50,718 nt of DNA. Origin: Flavobacteriales bacterium. Its GTDB lineage: Bacteria > Bacteroidota > Bacteroidia > Flavobacteriales_D > Crocinitomicaceae. The notes beneath the pieces are model-generated. The model saw only the letters and a program-made list of their open reading frames with translations, did no database searches and was not told where the DNA came from. The first letter of the stretch is position 1, and every line of letters begins with the position of its first letter. The translations under genes were made by a program, and so were the position numbers. The stretch spans positions 1 to 50,718 of the forward strand of contig CANITF010000005.1 of NCBI GenBank assembly GCA_947470515.1, read 5' to 3'. Below are positions 36,628 through 45,518 of the stretch, piece after piece.

Positions 36628-39438
36628 TTGAAAGAACCAGAAGAGGGATATATTGAAGTATTTGGAGCTAGAGAACATAATTTAAAAAATATTGATCTTA
36701 AAATTCCACGCAATCAATTGGTTGTGTTTACTGGTTTAAGTGGAAGTGGCAAATCGTCCTTGGCATTTGATACTATTTTTGCTGAAGGACAAAGACGTTA
36801 TATCGAAACATTTTCTGCATATGCGCGTCAGTTTCTTGGAGGACTTGAGCGTCCTGATGTTGACAAAATAAATGGTTTAAGCCCTGTTATTTCGATTGAA
36901 CAAAAAACAGTTTCTCGTTCTCCTCGTTCTACGGTTGGAACAATAACTGAAATATATGATTTCCTTCGTTTGCTATATGCTAGAGCAAGTATTGCTTATT
37001 CGTATGAAACAGGAGAGGAAATGGTGAAGTATTCGGATGATCAAATAGTAGATTTGATAATTCAGCAATATGAAGGGAAGAAAGTAATTTTCCTAGCACC
37101 AAAAGTGAAAGGTCGTAAAGGCCATTACCGCGAATTGTTTGAGCAAATCCAAAAAATGGGTTTTACAAAAGTTCGAATTGACGGAGAAATAAAAGACATT
37201 GAAAAAGGAATGCGCTTGGATCGCTACAAAATTCATGATATTGATTTAGTAATTGATCGATTACAAATTGCAGAAACAGACCGCAAACGAATTTATGATT
37301 CTGTGATTACTTCTATGAAACATGGTAATAAAGCCATGATGGTATTGGATTTTGAAACGGAAAAAGTACGTCATTTTAGCCGTTCGTTAATGTGCCCAAC
37401 ATCTGGAATTTCTTATCCTGAACCAGAACCAAGTTTGTTTTCATTCAATTCTCCTTATGGCGCTTGTCAAACATGCAGTGGTTTAGGTGAAGTGTCTGAA
37501 GCTGATATCACGAAGATTATTCCAAATCCAAAATTATCCATTAAAAAAGGTGGTTTTGCTCCACTTGGAGAATACAAGAAAACGTGGATTTTTGATAAGT
37601 TGGAGAGCTATTTAACGCAGGAAGATTTTTCAATCACTACTCCTTTGGAAGAAATTCCTGAAGATATCATGAACGTTTTGCTTTATGGAAATGAAGACAT
37701 TGAACGCTCAAAAAAGAATAGCAATATCCTTTTCGAAGGAATTATCAATTTTGTTTCTCGGCATTCAGAAGAAAGTTCAGCGCCAATTCAACGCTGGGCG
37801 CAAAGTTTTATGAATAAAGTTATTTGTTCAACTTGCGAAGGAACACGTTTAAAAAAAGAGGCGCATTTCTTCAAATTTGATGACAAGCACATTGGTGATT
37901 TGGCTCAAATGGATTTGATTGAATTATCAAATTGGTTCCGGCAATTAGAGGCAAAAATGACTTCGGATCAATTATTTATTGGAAAGGAGATTTTAAAAGA
38001 AATCAAAACACGTTTGAATTTTGTATTGGAAGTTGGTTTGGAATATTTGACATTACATCGTTCAGCTAAAACACTATCGGGAGGTGAAGCACAACGAATT
38101 CGATTGGCAACGCAAATCGGTTCTGAATTAATGAACGTGTTGTACGTTTTAGATGAACCTTCCATCGGATTGCATCAACGAGATAATACACGTTTGATTA
38201 AATCATTGAAACGTTTGAGAGATGCTGGAAATTCTGTTATTGTTGTTGAACACGATAAGGAAATGATAGAAGCAGCAGATTTTGTTGTTGATATTGGTCC
38301 TGGTGCTGGAATTCATGGTGGACAAATTATCAATGCCGCACCAATCTCCGAATTGAATACTGTTGATTCTTTAACAACAAAGTATTTAACAGGTGAACTG
38401 AAAATTGAAATTCCAAAAAAGCGCAGAAAAGGAAATGGCAAACACCTTGTTTTAAAAGGTGCAACAGGACACAATTTGAAAAATGTTACGTTGAAAATTC
38501 CTTTGGGAACATTTTGTTGTGTTACAGGTGTTTCTGGAAGTGGAAAATCATCTTTGGTGAATCAAACACTTTATCCAATTTTGTTAGCTCATATTTATAA
38601 TGGAGTTAAAAAGCCATTGCCATACAAAAGCATTGAAGGTTTAGAACTATTAGATAAAGTAATTGAAATTGATCAGAGTCCGATTGGTAGAACACCACGT
38701 TCAAATCCTGCGACATATACCAAAGTATTTGACGAAATTAGGTCGTTGTTTGCAGGTTTGCCTGAAGCTCAAATTAGAGGATATAAAGCAGGTCGATTTT
38801 CATTCAATGTTTCTGGTGGAAGATGTGAAACATGCAAAGGTGGTGGATTGAAAGTGATTGAAATGAGTTTCCTTCCCGATGTTTATGTGGAATGTGAAAA
38901 TTGCAACGGGAAACGTTATAACCGTGAAACATTGGAAGTTCGGTTCAAAGGGAAATCAATTTCTGATGTGTTGGACATGACAATCGAAGACGCAACCGTG
39001 TTTTTTGATCAAATACCAAAAATCCACAGACCTTTAGCAACCATGCTTTCTGTTGGATTGGGTTATGTGAAATTAGGTCAACCGTCAACCACACTTTCAG
39101 GAGGAGAGGCACAACGTATCAAGTTGTCATCTGAATTAGCGAAGAAAAGCACGGGTAGTACATTTTATATTTTGGATGAACCTTCAACAGGATTGCATTT
39201 TGAAGATATCCGAATGTTGTTGGAAGTTTTACAACGCTTAGCGGATGAAGGTAATACGGTTTTGGTGATTGAACATAATCTTGATATCGTAAAAGTTGCA
39301 GACCATATTATCGATATTGGTCCCGAAGGCGGAAAAGGTGGCGGGTACTTAGTATGCGAAGGAACACCAGAAGAAATTGTAAAGAAAGCTGCGAAAACGT
39401 CTTACACGGCGCAGTATTTGGCGTTAGAAATGAAATAA
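36628..39438 (+). CDS. uvrA: Excinuclease ABC subunit A (UvrA)
   Basis: The protein has 936 residues with two ABC modules, Walker A GLSGSGKSS (36-44) and GVSGSGKSS (about 634-642), and signatures LSGGEAQRIRL and LSGGEAQRIKL. The second zinc finger is complete (CETC...CENC). In the first, the second ligand position is Ser (CPTSG), followed by CQTC, a form I believe is common in this phylum. It recognises bulky DNA lesions and loads UvrB. The start is TTG at 36628, one base after the upstream stop. There is no ATG nearby, and this start gives the usual N-terminal length. Confidence 0.94.
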   Translation: MKEPEEGYIEVFGAREHNLKNIDLKIPRNQLVVFTGLSGSGKSSLAFDTIFAEGQRRYIETFSAYARQFLGGLERPDVDKINGLSPVISIEQKTVSRSPRSTVGTITEIYDFLRLLYARASIAYSYETGEEMVKYSDDQIVDLIIQQYEGKKVIFLAPKVKGRKGHYRELFEQIQKMGFTKVRIDGEIKDIEKGMRLDRYKIHDIDLVIDRLQIAETDRKRIYDSVITSMKHGNKAMMVLDFETEKVRHFSRSLMCPTSGISYPEPEPSLFSFNSPYGACQTCSGLGEVSEADITKIIPNPKLSIKKGGFAPLGEYKKTWIFDKLESYLTQEDFSITTPLEEIPEDIMNVLLYGNEDIERSKKNSNILFEGIINFVSRHSEESSAPIQRWAQSFMNKVICSTCEGTRLKKEAHFFKFDDKHIGDLAQMDLIELSNWFRQLEAKMTSDQLFIGKEILKEIKTRLNFVLEVGLEYLTLHRSAKTLSGGEAQRIRLATQIGSELMNVLYVLDEPSIGLHQRDNTRLIKSLKRLRDAGNSVIVVEHDKEMIEAADFVVDIGPGAGIHGGQIINAAPISELNTVDSLTTKYLTGELKIEIPKKRRKGNGKHLVLKGATGHNLKNVTLKIPLGTFCCVTGVSGSGKSSLVNQTLYPILLAHIYNGVKKPLPYKSIEGLELLDKVIEIDQSPIGRTPRSNPATYTKVFDEIRSLFAGLPEAQIRGYKAGRFSFNVSGGRCETCKGGGLKVIEMSFLPDVYVECENCNGKRYNRETLEVRFKGKSISDVLDMTIEDATVFFDQIPKIHRPLATMLSVGLGYVKLGQPSTTLSGGEAQRIKLSSELAKKSTGSTFYILDEPSTGLHFEDIRMLLEVLQRLADEGNTVLVIEHNLDIVKVADHIIDIGPEGGKGGGYLVCEGTPEEIVKKAAKTSYTAQYLALEMK

Positions 39439-39463
39439 CAATTATGAAAATATTTTAAGTAAT

Positions 39464-39778
39464 TTATTTCAACGCTTCTTTTACGTAAAATTGTTTACCG
39501 ACACGGTTAATGTGTTCAATCAAACTGTCGGATTCCAACAAATGAAAAACTGAAATATCGAATAAATAAGGTGTATTTAAATTGTCGATATCCAATGATA
39601 CTTTTGAGCGAATATCATCTGTTAGCAGCTCTCCTTTTAGTGTAATATCGATATCACTGCCTTCTCTATAATTTCCTTTTGCTCGAGAACCGTAGAGAAT
39701 TACCTCCTCAATTTCGGGAAATTTAGTAAATACCGAATTGATATTGTTTATTGTGTCTCCCTTCAAACCAAAATTCAT
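39464..39778 (-). CDS. mntA: MNT-type nucleotidyltransferase antitoxin (MntA-like)
   Basis: The protein has 104 residues in the minimal nucleotidyltransferase fold. The motif GS-x10-DxD is exact: G30-S31, then D42-I43-D44. This is the catalytic signature of MntA antitoxins, which inactivate HEPN toxins by adding AMP to a tyrosine. Its ATG overlaps the stop of the partner gene (ATGA). It converges with uvrA, 25 bp from its stop. Kanamycin-resistance-like transferases share the fold but lack this paired context. Confidence 0.85.
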   Translation of the reverse strand: MNFGLKGDTINNINSVFTKFPEIEEVILYGSRAKGNYREGSDIDITLKGELLTDDIRSKVSLDIDNLNTPYLFDISVFHLLESDSLIEHINRVGKQFYVKEALK

Positions 39779-40176
39779 AGGAAGCCTTTCATTTTTTGAT
39801 GAAATAATTCAAACAAAGGATAGTAACTATTGATTATCAAATTGTACTCTTTTTCCAAAATAGCTTCTAAATATGTGTGAACAGTTTTGTTTCGACTTTC
39901 GATCATGTCCATCCAAATTTGACCTTCAATAATCAATTCATTTTGAAAAGCCTGTTTTGTTGCATCTTTTGATCCAATTATTCCCTGTATTCCTTTGTCT
40001 TGTAAAAAATCTTTCATTACCTTCCATGCTAGTTCGTGGGTGAATTCAAAACGTTGTATTGTTCCCTCTTTTTCTAAGTTACTTGGGTTTTGAACATCAA
40101 GGACAGCTTCTTTTAAATGAGCTAATGCATCACAATAATTCTGAAACCGTTGTTTCCATCTTACATCTTCCTCCAT
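39775..40176 (-). CDS. hepT: HEPN-type toxin (HepT / HI0074-like)
   Basis: The protein has 133 residues, all-helical. The motif R-x4-H-x-Y is intact (R95-NKTV-H100-T-Y102), the RNase and AMP-acceptor site of HEPN toxins paired with MNT antitoxins. The family is also annotated as a nucleotidyltransferase substrate-binding protein (HI0074 type). The toxin gene comes first and overlaps the antitoxin by 4 bp. The likely action is RNA cleavage when not AMPylated. Whether this pair protects against phage or only maintains itself cannot be told. Confidence 0.82.
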   Translation of the reverse strand: MEEDVRWKQRFQNYCDALAHLKEAVLDVQNPSNLEKEGTIQRFEFTHELAWKVMKDFLQDKGIQGIIGSKDATKQAFQNELIIEGQIWMDMIESRNKTVHTYLEAILEKEYNLIINSYYPLFELFHQKMKGFL

Positions 40177-40251
40177 TTTTATTTTTCTTAAACTAATGAA
40201 TTTATTGAAAACCTAATTGTTATTTAGAAACCTAATAAAAATACATCAAGT

Positions 40252-41478
40252 CTACTTACTCAATTTCGCGTTTTGCTCCATGAATTGCTTGTAAGTCACC
40301 TTCTTATTGTCAGTCCATTGATAATCTCCAAACATCTTTTCAATTAACCATTTTGGCAATCCTTTTTCCAAAGTACGCATCATAACGATATCATATTTTC
40401 TGTGGAAATTGATCCAACATTGGTTACAACCATGTACGTGCTTGTTTTGAATTTCTTGAGATGCCAACGAATTGAAAATGTTATCTAGCGTATTCGTATT
40501 GACGTTCCCTAATTTTAAATCAAGGTTTTGACAAATTGGAACACTGCCGTCAGGATGAATAACGATACTGTCCAAAATACTGCGACACTTTAAATTCAAT
40601 TTCTTTTTGCGCCATTCATCGTATAACAGCAAGAAATCATAGTTTTCTGTGGTATCAACAATGTTAGCCGGAATGCTATTCTTAAAATCGTTTGAATCCA
40701 TGATTTTATTGTGATCATGCTTTGGAGTTTCAATTTCCTCTTTTTCAAGTTCATTCAATTTGTCATTCTTCTCTAAAATTTCATCTTTCACCTTTCGAAT
40801 TGCTCCGTAAGTCAATACGTCTGTGTTTACAATAGATCCAATTTCTGTTTCATGCGCTTTTTCAACGGTGTCAAAAAATGAAATGTCGTTGTAAGTTCCA
40901 ATACGAACGTCAATGTTATTTTTCTTGGCAATTTCAATAACGTGTTCCATGTCATCAAAACCATTGTAGGGTGATAATGTAAACATCAATGAAATTGGAA
41001 CAAGGTCTTTACAGTTTTCAATTACTTTTAAAACATCGTTGTATCCATCCTTTCCACGCATGTATAAATACGTTTCCTTATTTCCGTCAAGTGAAATAAA
41101 CAAACGTTTTGGTGGATATTTTTTAACTGCGTCAATTAAACTATCTGGCTTCAAACAATTGGAAAGCAAATCGAAGTTCGGGTGATTATTTGTAAACCAT
41201 TCTAAGATTTCTAATGCTTGTGGGTGCAATAAAAATTCTCCTCCTTCTAATCCAACAGTTGTATGTTTTGAAACACATCTACTTTGCATTACTTCAACGA
41301 TTTTTGCAATCGGAAGGTGCTTAACTGGACGTTTTGCCCAGATTAAACAATGTTTACAACCTGAATCGCATAAATCTGTTCCGTAAAACATCAGCGTTGA
41401 TAAAGTTTTATGACCCGGACGAACCGAGTTATTCACGTAACGAAGACCTCTTCTTAAATAATCTAATTTTCCGTACAT
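40252..41478 (-). CDS. Radical SAM protein with SPASM/Twitch-like C-terminus
   Basis: The protein has 408 residues. The [4Fe-4S]/SAM motif CDSGCKHC (CX3CX2C, about 37-44) is followed by a GGE motif (LEGGEFLLHP). The C-terminal part contains four cysteines (KCRS, PICQ, HGCNQC), suggesting one auxiliary cluster in a Twitch or short SPASM domain. A charged insertion lies near 235-260 (EKEEIETPKHDHN). It starts 3 bp after the oxidoreductase stop, so the two are co-translated. The substrate is unknown. SPASM enzymes modify peptides, sugars or nucleosides, and I see no precursor peptide next to it. Confidence 0.82.
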   Translation of the reverse strand: MYGKLDYLRRGLRYVNNSVRPGHKTLSTLMFYGTDLCDSGCKHCLIWAKRPVKHLPIAKIVEVMQSRCVSKHTTVGLEGGEFLLHPQALEILEWFTNNHPNFDLLSNCLKPDSLIDAVKKYPPKRLFISLDGNKETYLYMRGKDGYNDVLKVIENCKDLVPISLMFTLSPYNGFDDMEHVIEIAKKNNIDVRIGTYNDISFFDTVEKAHETEIGSIVNTDVLTYGAIRKVKDEILEKNDKLNELEKEEIETPKHDHNKIMDSNDFKNSIPANIVDTTENYDFLLLYDEWRKKKLNLKCRSILDSIVIHPDGSVPICQNLDLKLGNVNTNTLDNIFNSLASQEIQNKHVHGCNQCWINFHRKYDIVMMRTLEKGLPKWLIEKMFGDYQWTDNKKVTYKQFMEQNAKLSK

Positions 41479-41481
41479 CGT

Positions 41482-42510
41482 TTATTTTTTTAAATTTTCA
41501 ATTAGTTTGTAAGTCAATTGCATAGCAGATAATGGTGTAATGTTGTTCCCTTTTCCTGTTTCACACAGTTGTATAAATGTTTTAATTTCATCGTAATACC
41601 CAGAAGACACCAATTGGTTGCTTTCCATTACTGGATTAAAACTGTTTCTATTGTATAAAATTTCAATCGTTTCAGTGGTTTTCTTAATTTTTTCAATCGG
41701 AATAGAAAACAGTGTTTTTGATTTTTTCTCAAATGTGAGCGAATCCATATTTGTCATTTTGTAAACACCTGATGAGGTATTTAACGACAGATTTTCTTCT
41801 GCATTTTTCCAATTATAATGCGTCGATAATTCAATACTTCCAACAAAACCAGTGTGTTCCAAATGCAGAAAGTAAGTGTCATCATTCGACTTTTGAAGAG
41901 AAGCAATTTTATATTCTCCAAAAAGATGCCCAATCAAATCCAATGGGTGAATGAATAAATCCAATACTTTATCTCCTTCTGGGTATGGCCCCGTCACGTA
42001 GCAATAAGAATAAGAAAGGACGGAATTACCAGCATTCTTTTTCAATTCTTTCACAATGGGCGCATACCTTTTTTGCATTCCTACTAAACAGATACCATTG
42101 CTTTTTTGTTCAGCTTCAATTAGTTCATTAAGTTCAGTAGAAGTAGAACAAGGTGGTTTTTCAATGAACACATTTTTGTTGTGTTTCAGTGCTTTTAAAA
42201 CCAAATCAAAATGACTTTTTGGATCAGCGCAAATGAGAATTCCTTTTATTTCAGGATCATTTAACACACTTTCATAATCTGTTGTACCAATAACTCCAGG
42301 GAAATTATTATCAATCAATGAAGCATTTTTTGAACTGCTCACAACGATGTATTTCAACGGAACTCTCAAGTGATTTAAAACAGGATACAAATTATTAATG
42401 CTGTGATTTCCAATACCAACAAATGCATATTTGCCTTGATACTTCAAATTCAAATAGCTTTGTTTGCGAAAATTCTTTAACTTTTTAATAATACTGTTCA
42501 TAAATCCCAT
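41482..42510 (-). CDS. Gfo/Idh/MocA-family oxidoreductase
   Basis: The protein has 342 residues. A basic N-terminal stretch (about 1-25) precedes the NAD(P)-binding Rossmann fold (YAFVGIGNHS, about 29-38), then the EKPPCSTSTEL motif of the family (about 118-128) and a catalytic-type HPLDLIGH segment in the C-terminal domain. Such enzymes oxidise or reduce sugars, inositols and related compounds. It is the first gene of a two-gene operon with the radical SAM gene. An alternative ATG lies at codon 4. The specificity cannot be assigned. Confidence 0.85.
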   Translation of the reverse strand: MGFMNSIIKKLKNFRKQSYLNLKYQGKYAFVGIGNHSINNLYPVLNHLRVPLKYIVVSSSKNASLIDNNFPGVIGTTDYESVLNDPEIKGILICADPKSHFDLVLKALKHNKNVFIEKPPCSTSTELNELIEAEQKSNGICLVGMQKRYAPIVKELKKNAGNSVLSYSYCYVTGPYPEGDKVLDLFIHPLDLIGHLFGEYKIASLQKSNDDTYFLHLEHTGFVGSIELSTHYNWKNAEENLSLNTSSGVYKMTNMDSLTFEKKSKTLFSIPIEKIKKTTETIEILYNRNSFNPVMESNQLVSSGYYDEIKTFIQLCETGKGNNITPLSAMQLTYKLIENLKK

Positions 42511-42528
42511 CTGATATTATCGGAAGTT

Positions 42529-42536
42529 CAAATTTA
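42529..42536 (-). promoter_or_regulatory. -7 promoter box for the oxidoreductase-radical SAM operon
   Basis: TAAATTTG on the minus strand fits TANNTTTG and lies 18 bp before the ATG. No convincing -33 element was found. Confidence 0.35.
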
Positions 42537-42620
42537 AGCAATTCTCTGAACTTGCGTGCTTGAAATTAACCTAAAGAACAAAGACTTAGTTCTGTAGTGC
42601 TTTTAAGTTGGAAATAAAGG

Positions 42621-42628
42621 TAATTTTG
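42621..42628 (+). promoter_or_regulatory. -7 promoter box for the B12-type radical SAM gene
   Basis: TAATTTTG fits TANNTTTG and lies 17 bp before the ATG at 42646. With the box on the opposite strand at 42529-42536 it would make a compact divergent promoter. No TTG sits at the usual -33 distance. Confidence 0.4.
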
Positions 42629-42645
42629 TATCACTTATTTGTACA

Positions 42646-44853
42646 ATGAATAATTCGAAAAATCAACTTTTATTAATAACTCCTCCGTTCACACAACTGA
42701 ACACGCCTTACCCTGCAACCGCTTATTTGAAAGGGTTTTTGAATACCAAAAACAGTCAATCTGTTCAAGCAGATTTAGGAATTGAAGTTATTTTGAAAGT
42801 GTTTTCCAAGGAAGGATTGATTAACTTGTTTTCAGAAATAAGTAAAAATACCAAAGAACTTTCAGAAAATGCTGAACGGATATTTGCTTTAAAAGAAGAA
42901 TATATTTCCACGATTGACGCTGTAATTTTGTTCTTACAAGGTAAAAATCCAACGTTAGCTCACCTAATTTGCCAAGAAAGTTTTTTACCTGAAGCAGCAC
43001 GATTTGACCAACTAGAAGAATTGGATTGGGCATTTGGAATCATGGGGAATCAAGATAAAGCAAAGCATTTAGCAACACTTTATATTGAGGATATTTCTGA
43101 TATTATTGTTGAATGCGTTGACGAACATTTTGGCTTCAGTCGTTATGCAGAACGACTTGGAATGTCTGCTAATAGTTTTGATGAAATCTATGCGTCACTT
43201 CAAAAGGAATTGACTTACATTGATAAAATATTTCTGGAAATTTTAGCAAATAGGATGGAGATCGTTCAACCGCAACTGGTCGCTTTTTCTGTCCCATTTC
43301 CTGGTAATTTATATGCGTCTTTTCGAGCGGCACAGTTTATTAAAAAACACTATCCAGCTGTTAAAATCGCAATGGGAGGAGGATTTCCAAATACAGAATT
43401 GAGGTCATTAAGTGATGTCCGTGTATTTGAGTTTTTTGATTTCATTACGCTTGATGACGGTGAACGTCCGATTGAAAATTTGATTCAACATCTAGAGGGA
43501 AAAAGATCGATCACTGATTTAAAAAGAACTTTTACTTTATTGGATGGAAAAGTGGCTTATATCAACAATTCTAAAGATCCAGATTACAAACAAGCGGAAG
43601 TTGGAACGCCAGATTACAGTGATTTGAAATTGGACAGTTACATTTCTGTTATTGAAATTGTGAATCCAATGCACCGTATGTGGAGTGATGGGCGATGGAA
43701 TAAACTGACAATGGCGCATGGATGTTATTGGGGGAAATGTACATTTTGTGATATTTCTTTGGATTACATCAAGCTTTATGAACCTGTCACCGCAAGTTTA
43801 TTGTGTGATAGAATAGAGGAGTTAATTGCTCAAACAGGTCAAAATGGGTTTCATTTTGTTGATGAAGCTGCTCCGCCTGCCTTGATGCGTGCTTTGGCAT
43901 TGGAGATTTTAAGAAGAAAACTGACAGTGAGTTGGTGGACAAACATTCGTTTTGAAAAAAGTTTCAGTAAAGATTTGTGTTTATTGCTCAAAGCTTCTGG
44001 TTGTATTGCTGTTTCTGGTGGATTAGAAGTGGCATCTGATCGTTTGTTGGAATTAATAGATAAAGGAGTTTCTGTTGCACAGGTTGCACAAGTGACAAGG
44101 AATTATACAGAAGCTGGAATCATGGTTCATGCCTATTTGATGTATGGTTATCCAACCCAAACGATTCAAGAAACAGTTGATTCTCTTGAAATGGTGCGAC
44201 AATTATTTGAAATCGGAATTTTACAATCAGGTTTTTGGCATCAATTTGCATTGACAGTGCACAGTCCAGTAGGATTAGATCCATTGAAATATGGTGTTCT
44301 TAAAGAAACAGAAGAAATTGGAACTTTCGCGAATAACGATATTCAATTCAAAGATAAAACAGGAATAGATCACAATTTGTTCAGTTATGGTTTAAAGAAA
44401 TCCTTGTACAATTTCATGCACGGAATTGGGTTTGATTTACAGTTGCAGGAATGGTTTGATTTTAAAATACCGAGAACAAAAATCCTGCACAATTTCATTA
44501 AAACAGCTTTAAACGAGGAAGATGCCATTTTTATAAAACCTTCCGCTAAAGTTGTTTGGATTGGAAATTCACCTTCAATTCGTTATTTCACCAAGACGAA
44601 AAAAGGACGAGAATTTGAAATGGCTGAAGTAAAAATTCACACGAAAAAGGAAGTGGTTGTTGTTGCTGTTTCTAAAAGTGAAGGAGAGTGGTTGATGTCA
44701 ATTTTTGAATTAATTGCTGTTTCAAATAAGAAAGTCTTGTCGTTTCAAGAGGTGCGCGAGCATTATGAAAAATCAAATACTGAAGATTTCGAACCGTTCT
44801 TTTATGGGAAATCAATGTATGTTCTCAGGGATGCTGGGCTGTTGATTTTGTAA
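42646..44853 (+). CDS. B12-binding-like radical SAM protein, CX4CX2C type
   Basis: The protein has 735 residues. The N-terminal third (about 1-300) resembles the cobalamin-binding Rossmann region of this superfamily (LLLITPPFTQLNTPYP, VAFSVPFPGNLYASFRAAQ, VKIAMGGGFPNTEL, DDGERPIENL) but shows no DxHxxG, so cobalamin, if bound, would be base-off without His ligation. The radical SAM motif is GCYWGKCTFCD, with CX4CX2C spacing instead of CX3CX2C. The HFVDEAAPP and SGGLEVASDRLL motifs follow. The C-terminal 130 residues look like a separate small domain. The substrate is unknown; methylation or rearrangement chemistry is possible. Confidence 0.82.
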   Translation: MNNSKNQLLLITPPFTQLNTPYPATAYLKGFLNTKNSQSVQADLGIEVILKVFSKEGLINLFSEISKNTKELSENAERIFALKEEYISTIDAVILFLQGKNPTLAHLICQESFLPEAARFDQLEELDWAFGIMGNQDKAKHLATLYIEDISDIIVECVDEHFGFSRYAERLGMSANSFDEIYASLQKELTYIDKIFLEILANRMEIVQPQLVAFSVPFPGNLYASFRAAQFIKKHYPAVKIAMGGGFPNTELRSLSDVRVFEFFDFITLDDGERPIENLIQHLEGKRSITDLKRTFTLLDGKVAYINNSKDPDYKQAEVGTPDYSDLKLDSYISVIEIVNPMHRMWSDGRWNKLTMAHGCYWGKCTFCDISLDYIKLYEPVTASLLCDRIEELIAQTGQNGFHFVDEAAPPALMRALALEILRRKLTVSWWTNIRFEKSFSKDLCLLLKASGCIAVSGGLEVASDRLLELIDKGVSVAQVAQVTRNYTEAGIMVHAYLMYGYPTQTIQETVDSLEMVRQLFEIGILQSGFWHQFALTVHSPVGLDPLKYGVLKETEEIGTFANNDIQFKDKTGIDHNLFSYGLKKSLYNFMHGIGFDLQLQEWFDFKIPRTKILHNFIKTALNEEDAIFIKPSAKVVWIGNSPSIRYFTKTKKGREFEMAEVKIHTKKEVVVVAVSKSEGEWLMSIFELIAVSNKKVLSFQEVREHYEKSNTEDFEPFFYGKSMYVLRDAGLLIL

Positions 44854-44948
44854 ATCTCCTCCCTTGAGAGAGGATTATGCCAAATGTTAATTTTTCAAAT
44901 GAGCTGTCGAATCAAAAACAATTTCTTCATCAAAGATTTAATTTTCCT

Positions 44949-44978
44949 CATACTTTTTTTCATGCAGAAAAAAGTATG
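44949..44978 (+). terminator. Hairpin terminator after the B12-type radical SAM gene
   Basis: CATACTTTTTT and AAAAAAGTATG form an 11-bp perfect stem with an 8-nt loop. The stem contains a T run on one side and an A run on the other, so it could act in either direction. It lies about 95 bp past the stop codon. Confidence 0.55.
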
Positions 44979-44992
44979 CAAAAACTGCTTTT

Positions 44993-45124
44993 AAACTTTC
45001 ATTAGGCATTTCCTTCGGATCGCGGTTTTACTTTTCTCTATGTGCGTATGCTCTATTACTCCGTCGTAAACTCCTCCGCGAGCCGCAACTGCGAGAAGTA
45101 AAATACTAATGCTTATGAAAGTTT
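44993..45124. repeat. Imperfect long palindrome, probably a dispersed repeat relic
   Basis: The ends AAACTTTCATTAGGCATT (44993-45010) and AATGCTTATGAAAGTTT (45108-45124) are inverted copies with small differences. Inner arms GTTTTACTTTTCTC and GAGAAGTAAAATAC are also inverted. The centre is GC-rich (CTCCGCGAGCCGCAACTGCG), unlike the surrounding DNA. No transposase is present. Confidence 0.6.
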
Positions 45125-45486
45125 AGAACTTTGGGAAATATTTTCATATTATTTGAATTTCAATAAAAAAATGTAGAGAACCTATCATCAATCTTCGATT
45201 TTTTTTGTGATTATTGTGGAAAATATCAATACTCATTCTAACAAAAGAAATAAGACTATTTCGTTGAGATAAGAAATGGCGTACTTAAAATTAGTTTTTT
45301 TAAATTAATAGTCATTTGCGACTTAGAATCGTCATCATTTCATCAGCAGAACTAGTCCGTAAAGCGACAAAGAAGAAAGATTAGAAAGCATAATCGTGAT
45401 AATCATGAGCTTTATCGGCGGTCACAATTCGCAATGCAATGAAGGATTGGGAAGTTCCTTTGATGAAATGAAAAAAGCATTTTTTG

Positions 45487-45518
45487 TTTACTTTTTGTTG
45501 CTTTAGACAAAAAGTAAA
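45487..45518 (-). terminator. Hairpin terminator after the DEAD-box helicase gene
   Basis: TTTACTTTTTGT and ACAAAAAGTAAA form a perfect 12-bp stem with an 8-nt loop, about 47 bp beyond the helicase stop. The stem has T-rich arms on both strands, typical of bidirectional terminators in this phylum. Confidence 0.6.

Noticed and set aside
36628-39438. UvrA zinc finger 1 (CPTSG) as damage to the gene
   Set aside because: All catalytic motifs and the second finger are intact; a missing second Cys at this site seems to be normal in this phylum.
39464-44853. The toxin-antitoxin pair and the radical SAM genes as one defence island
   Set aside because: There is no further defence gene, the radical SAM genes have no viperin-like signature, and base composition does not differ visibly from the flanks.
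44877-45005. Small 42-residue frame in the gene-free interval, considered as a precursor peptide for the radical SAM enzymes
   Set aside because: It runs through the terminator hairpin and into the relic palindrome, has no ribosome binding site or Cys/Gly-rich core, and is on the far side of the B12-type gene.
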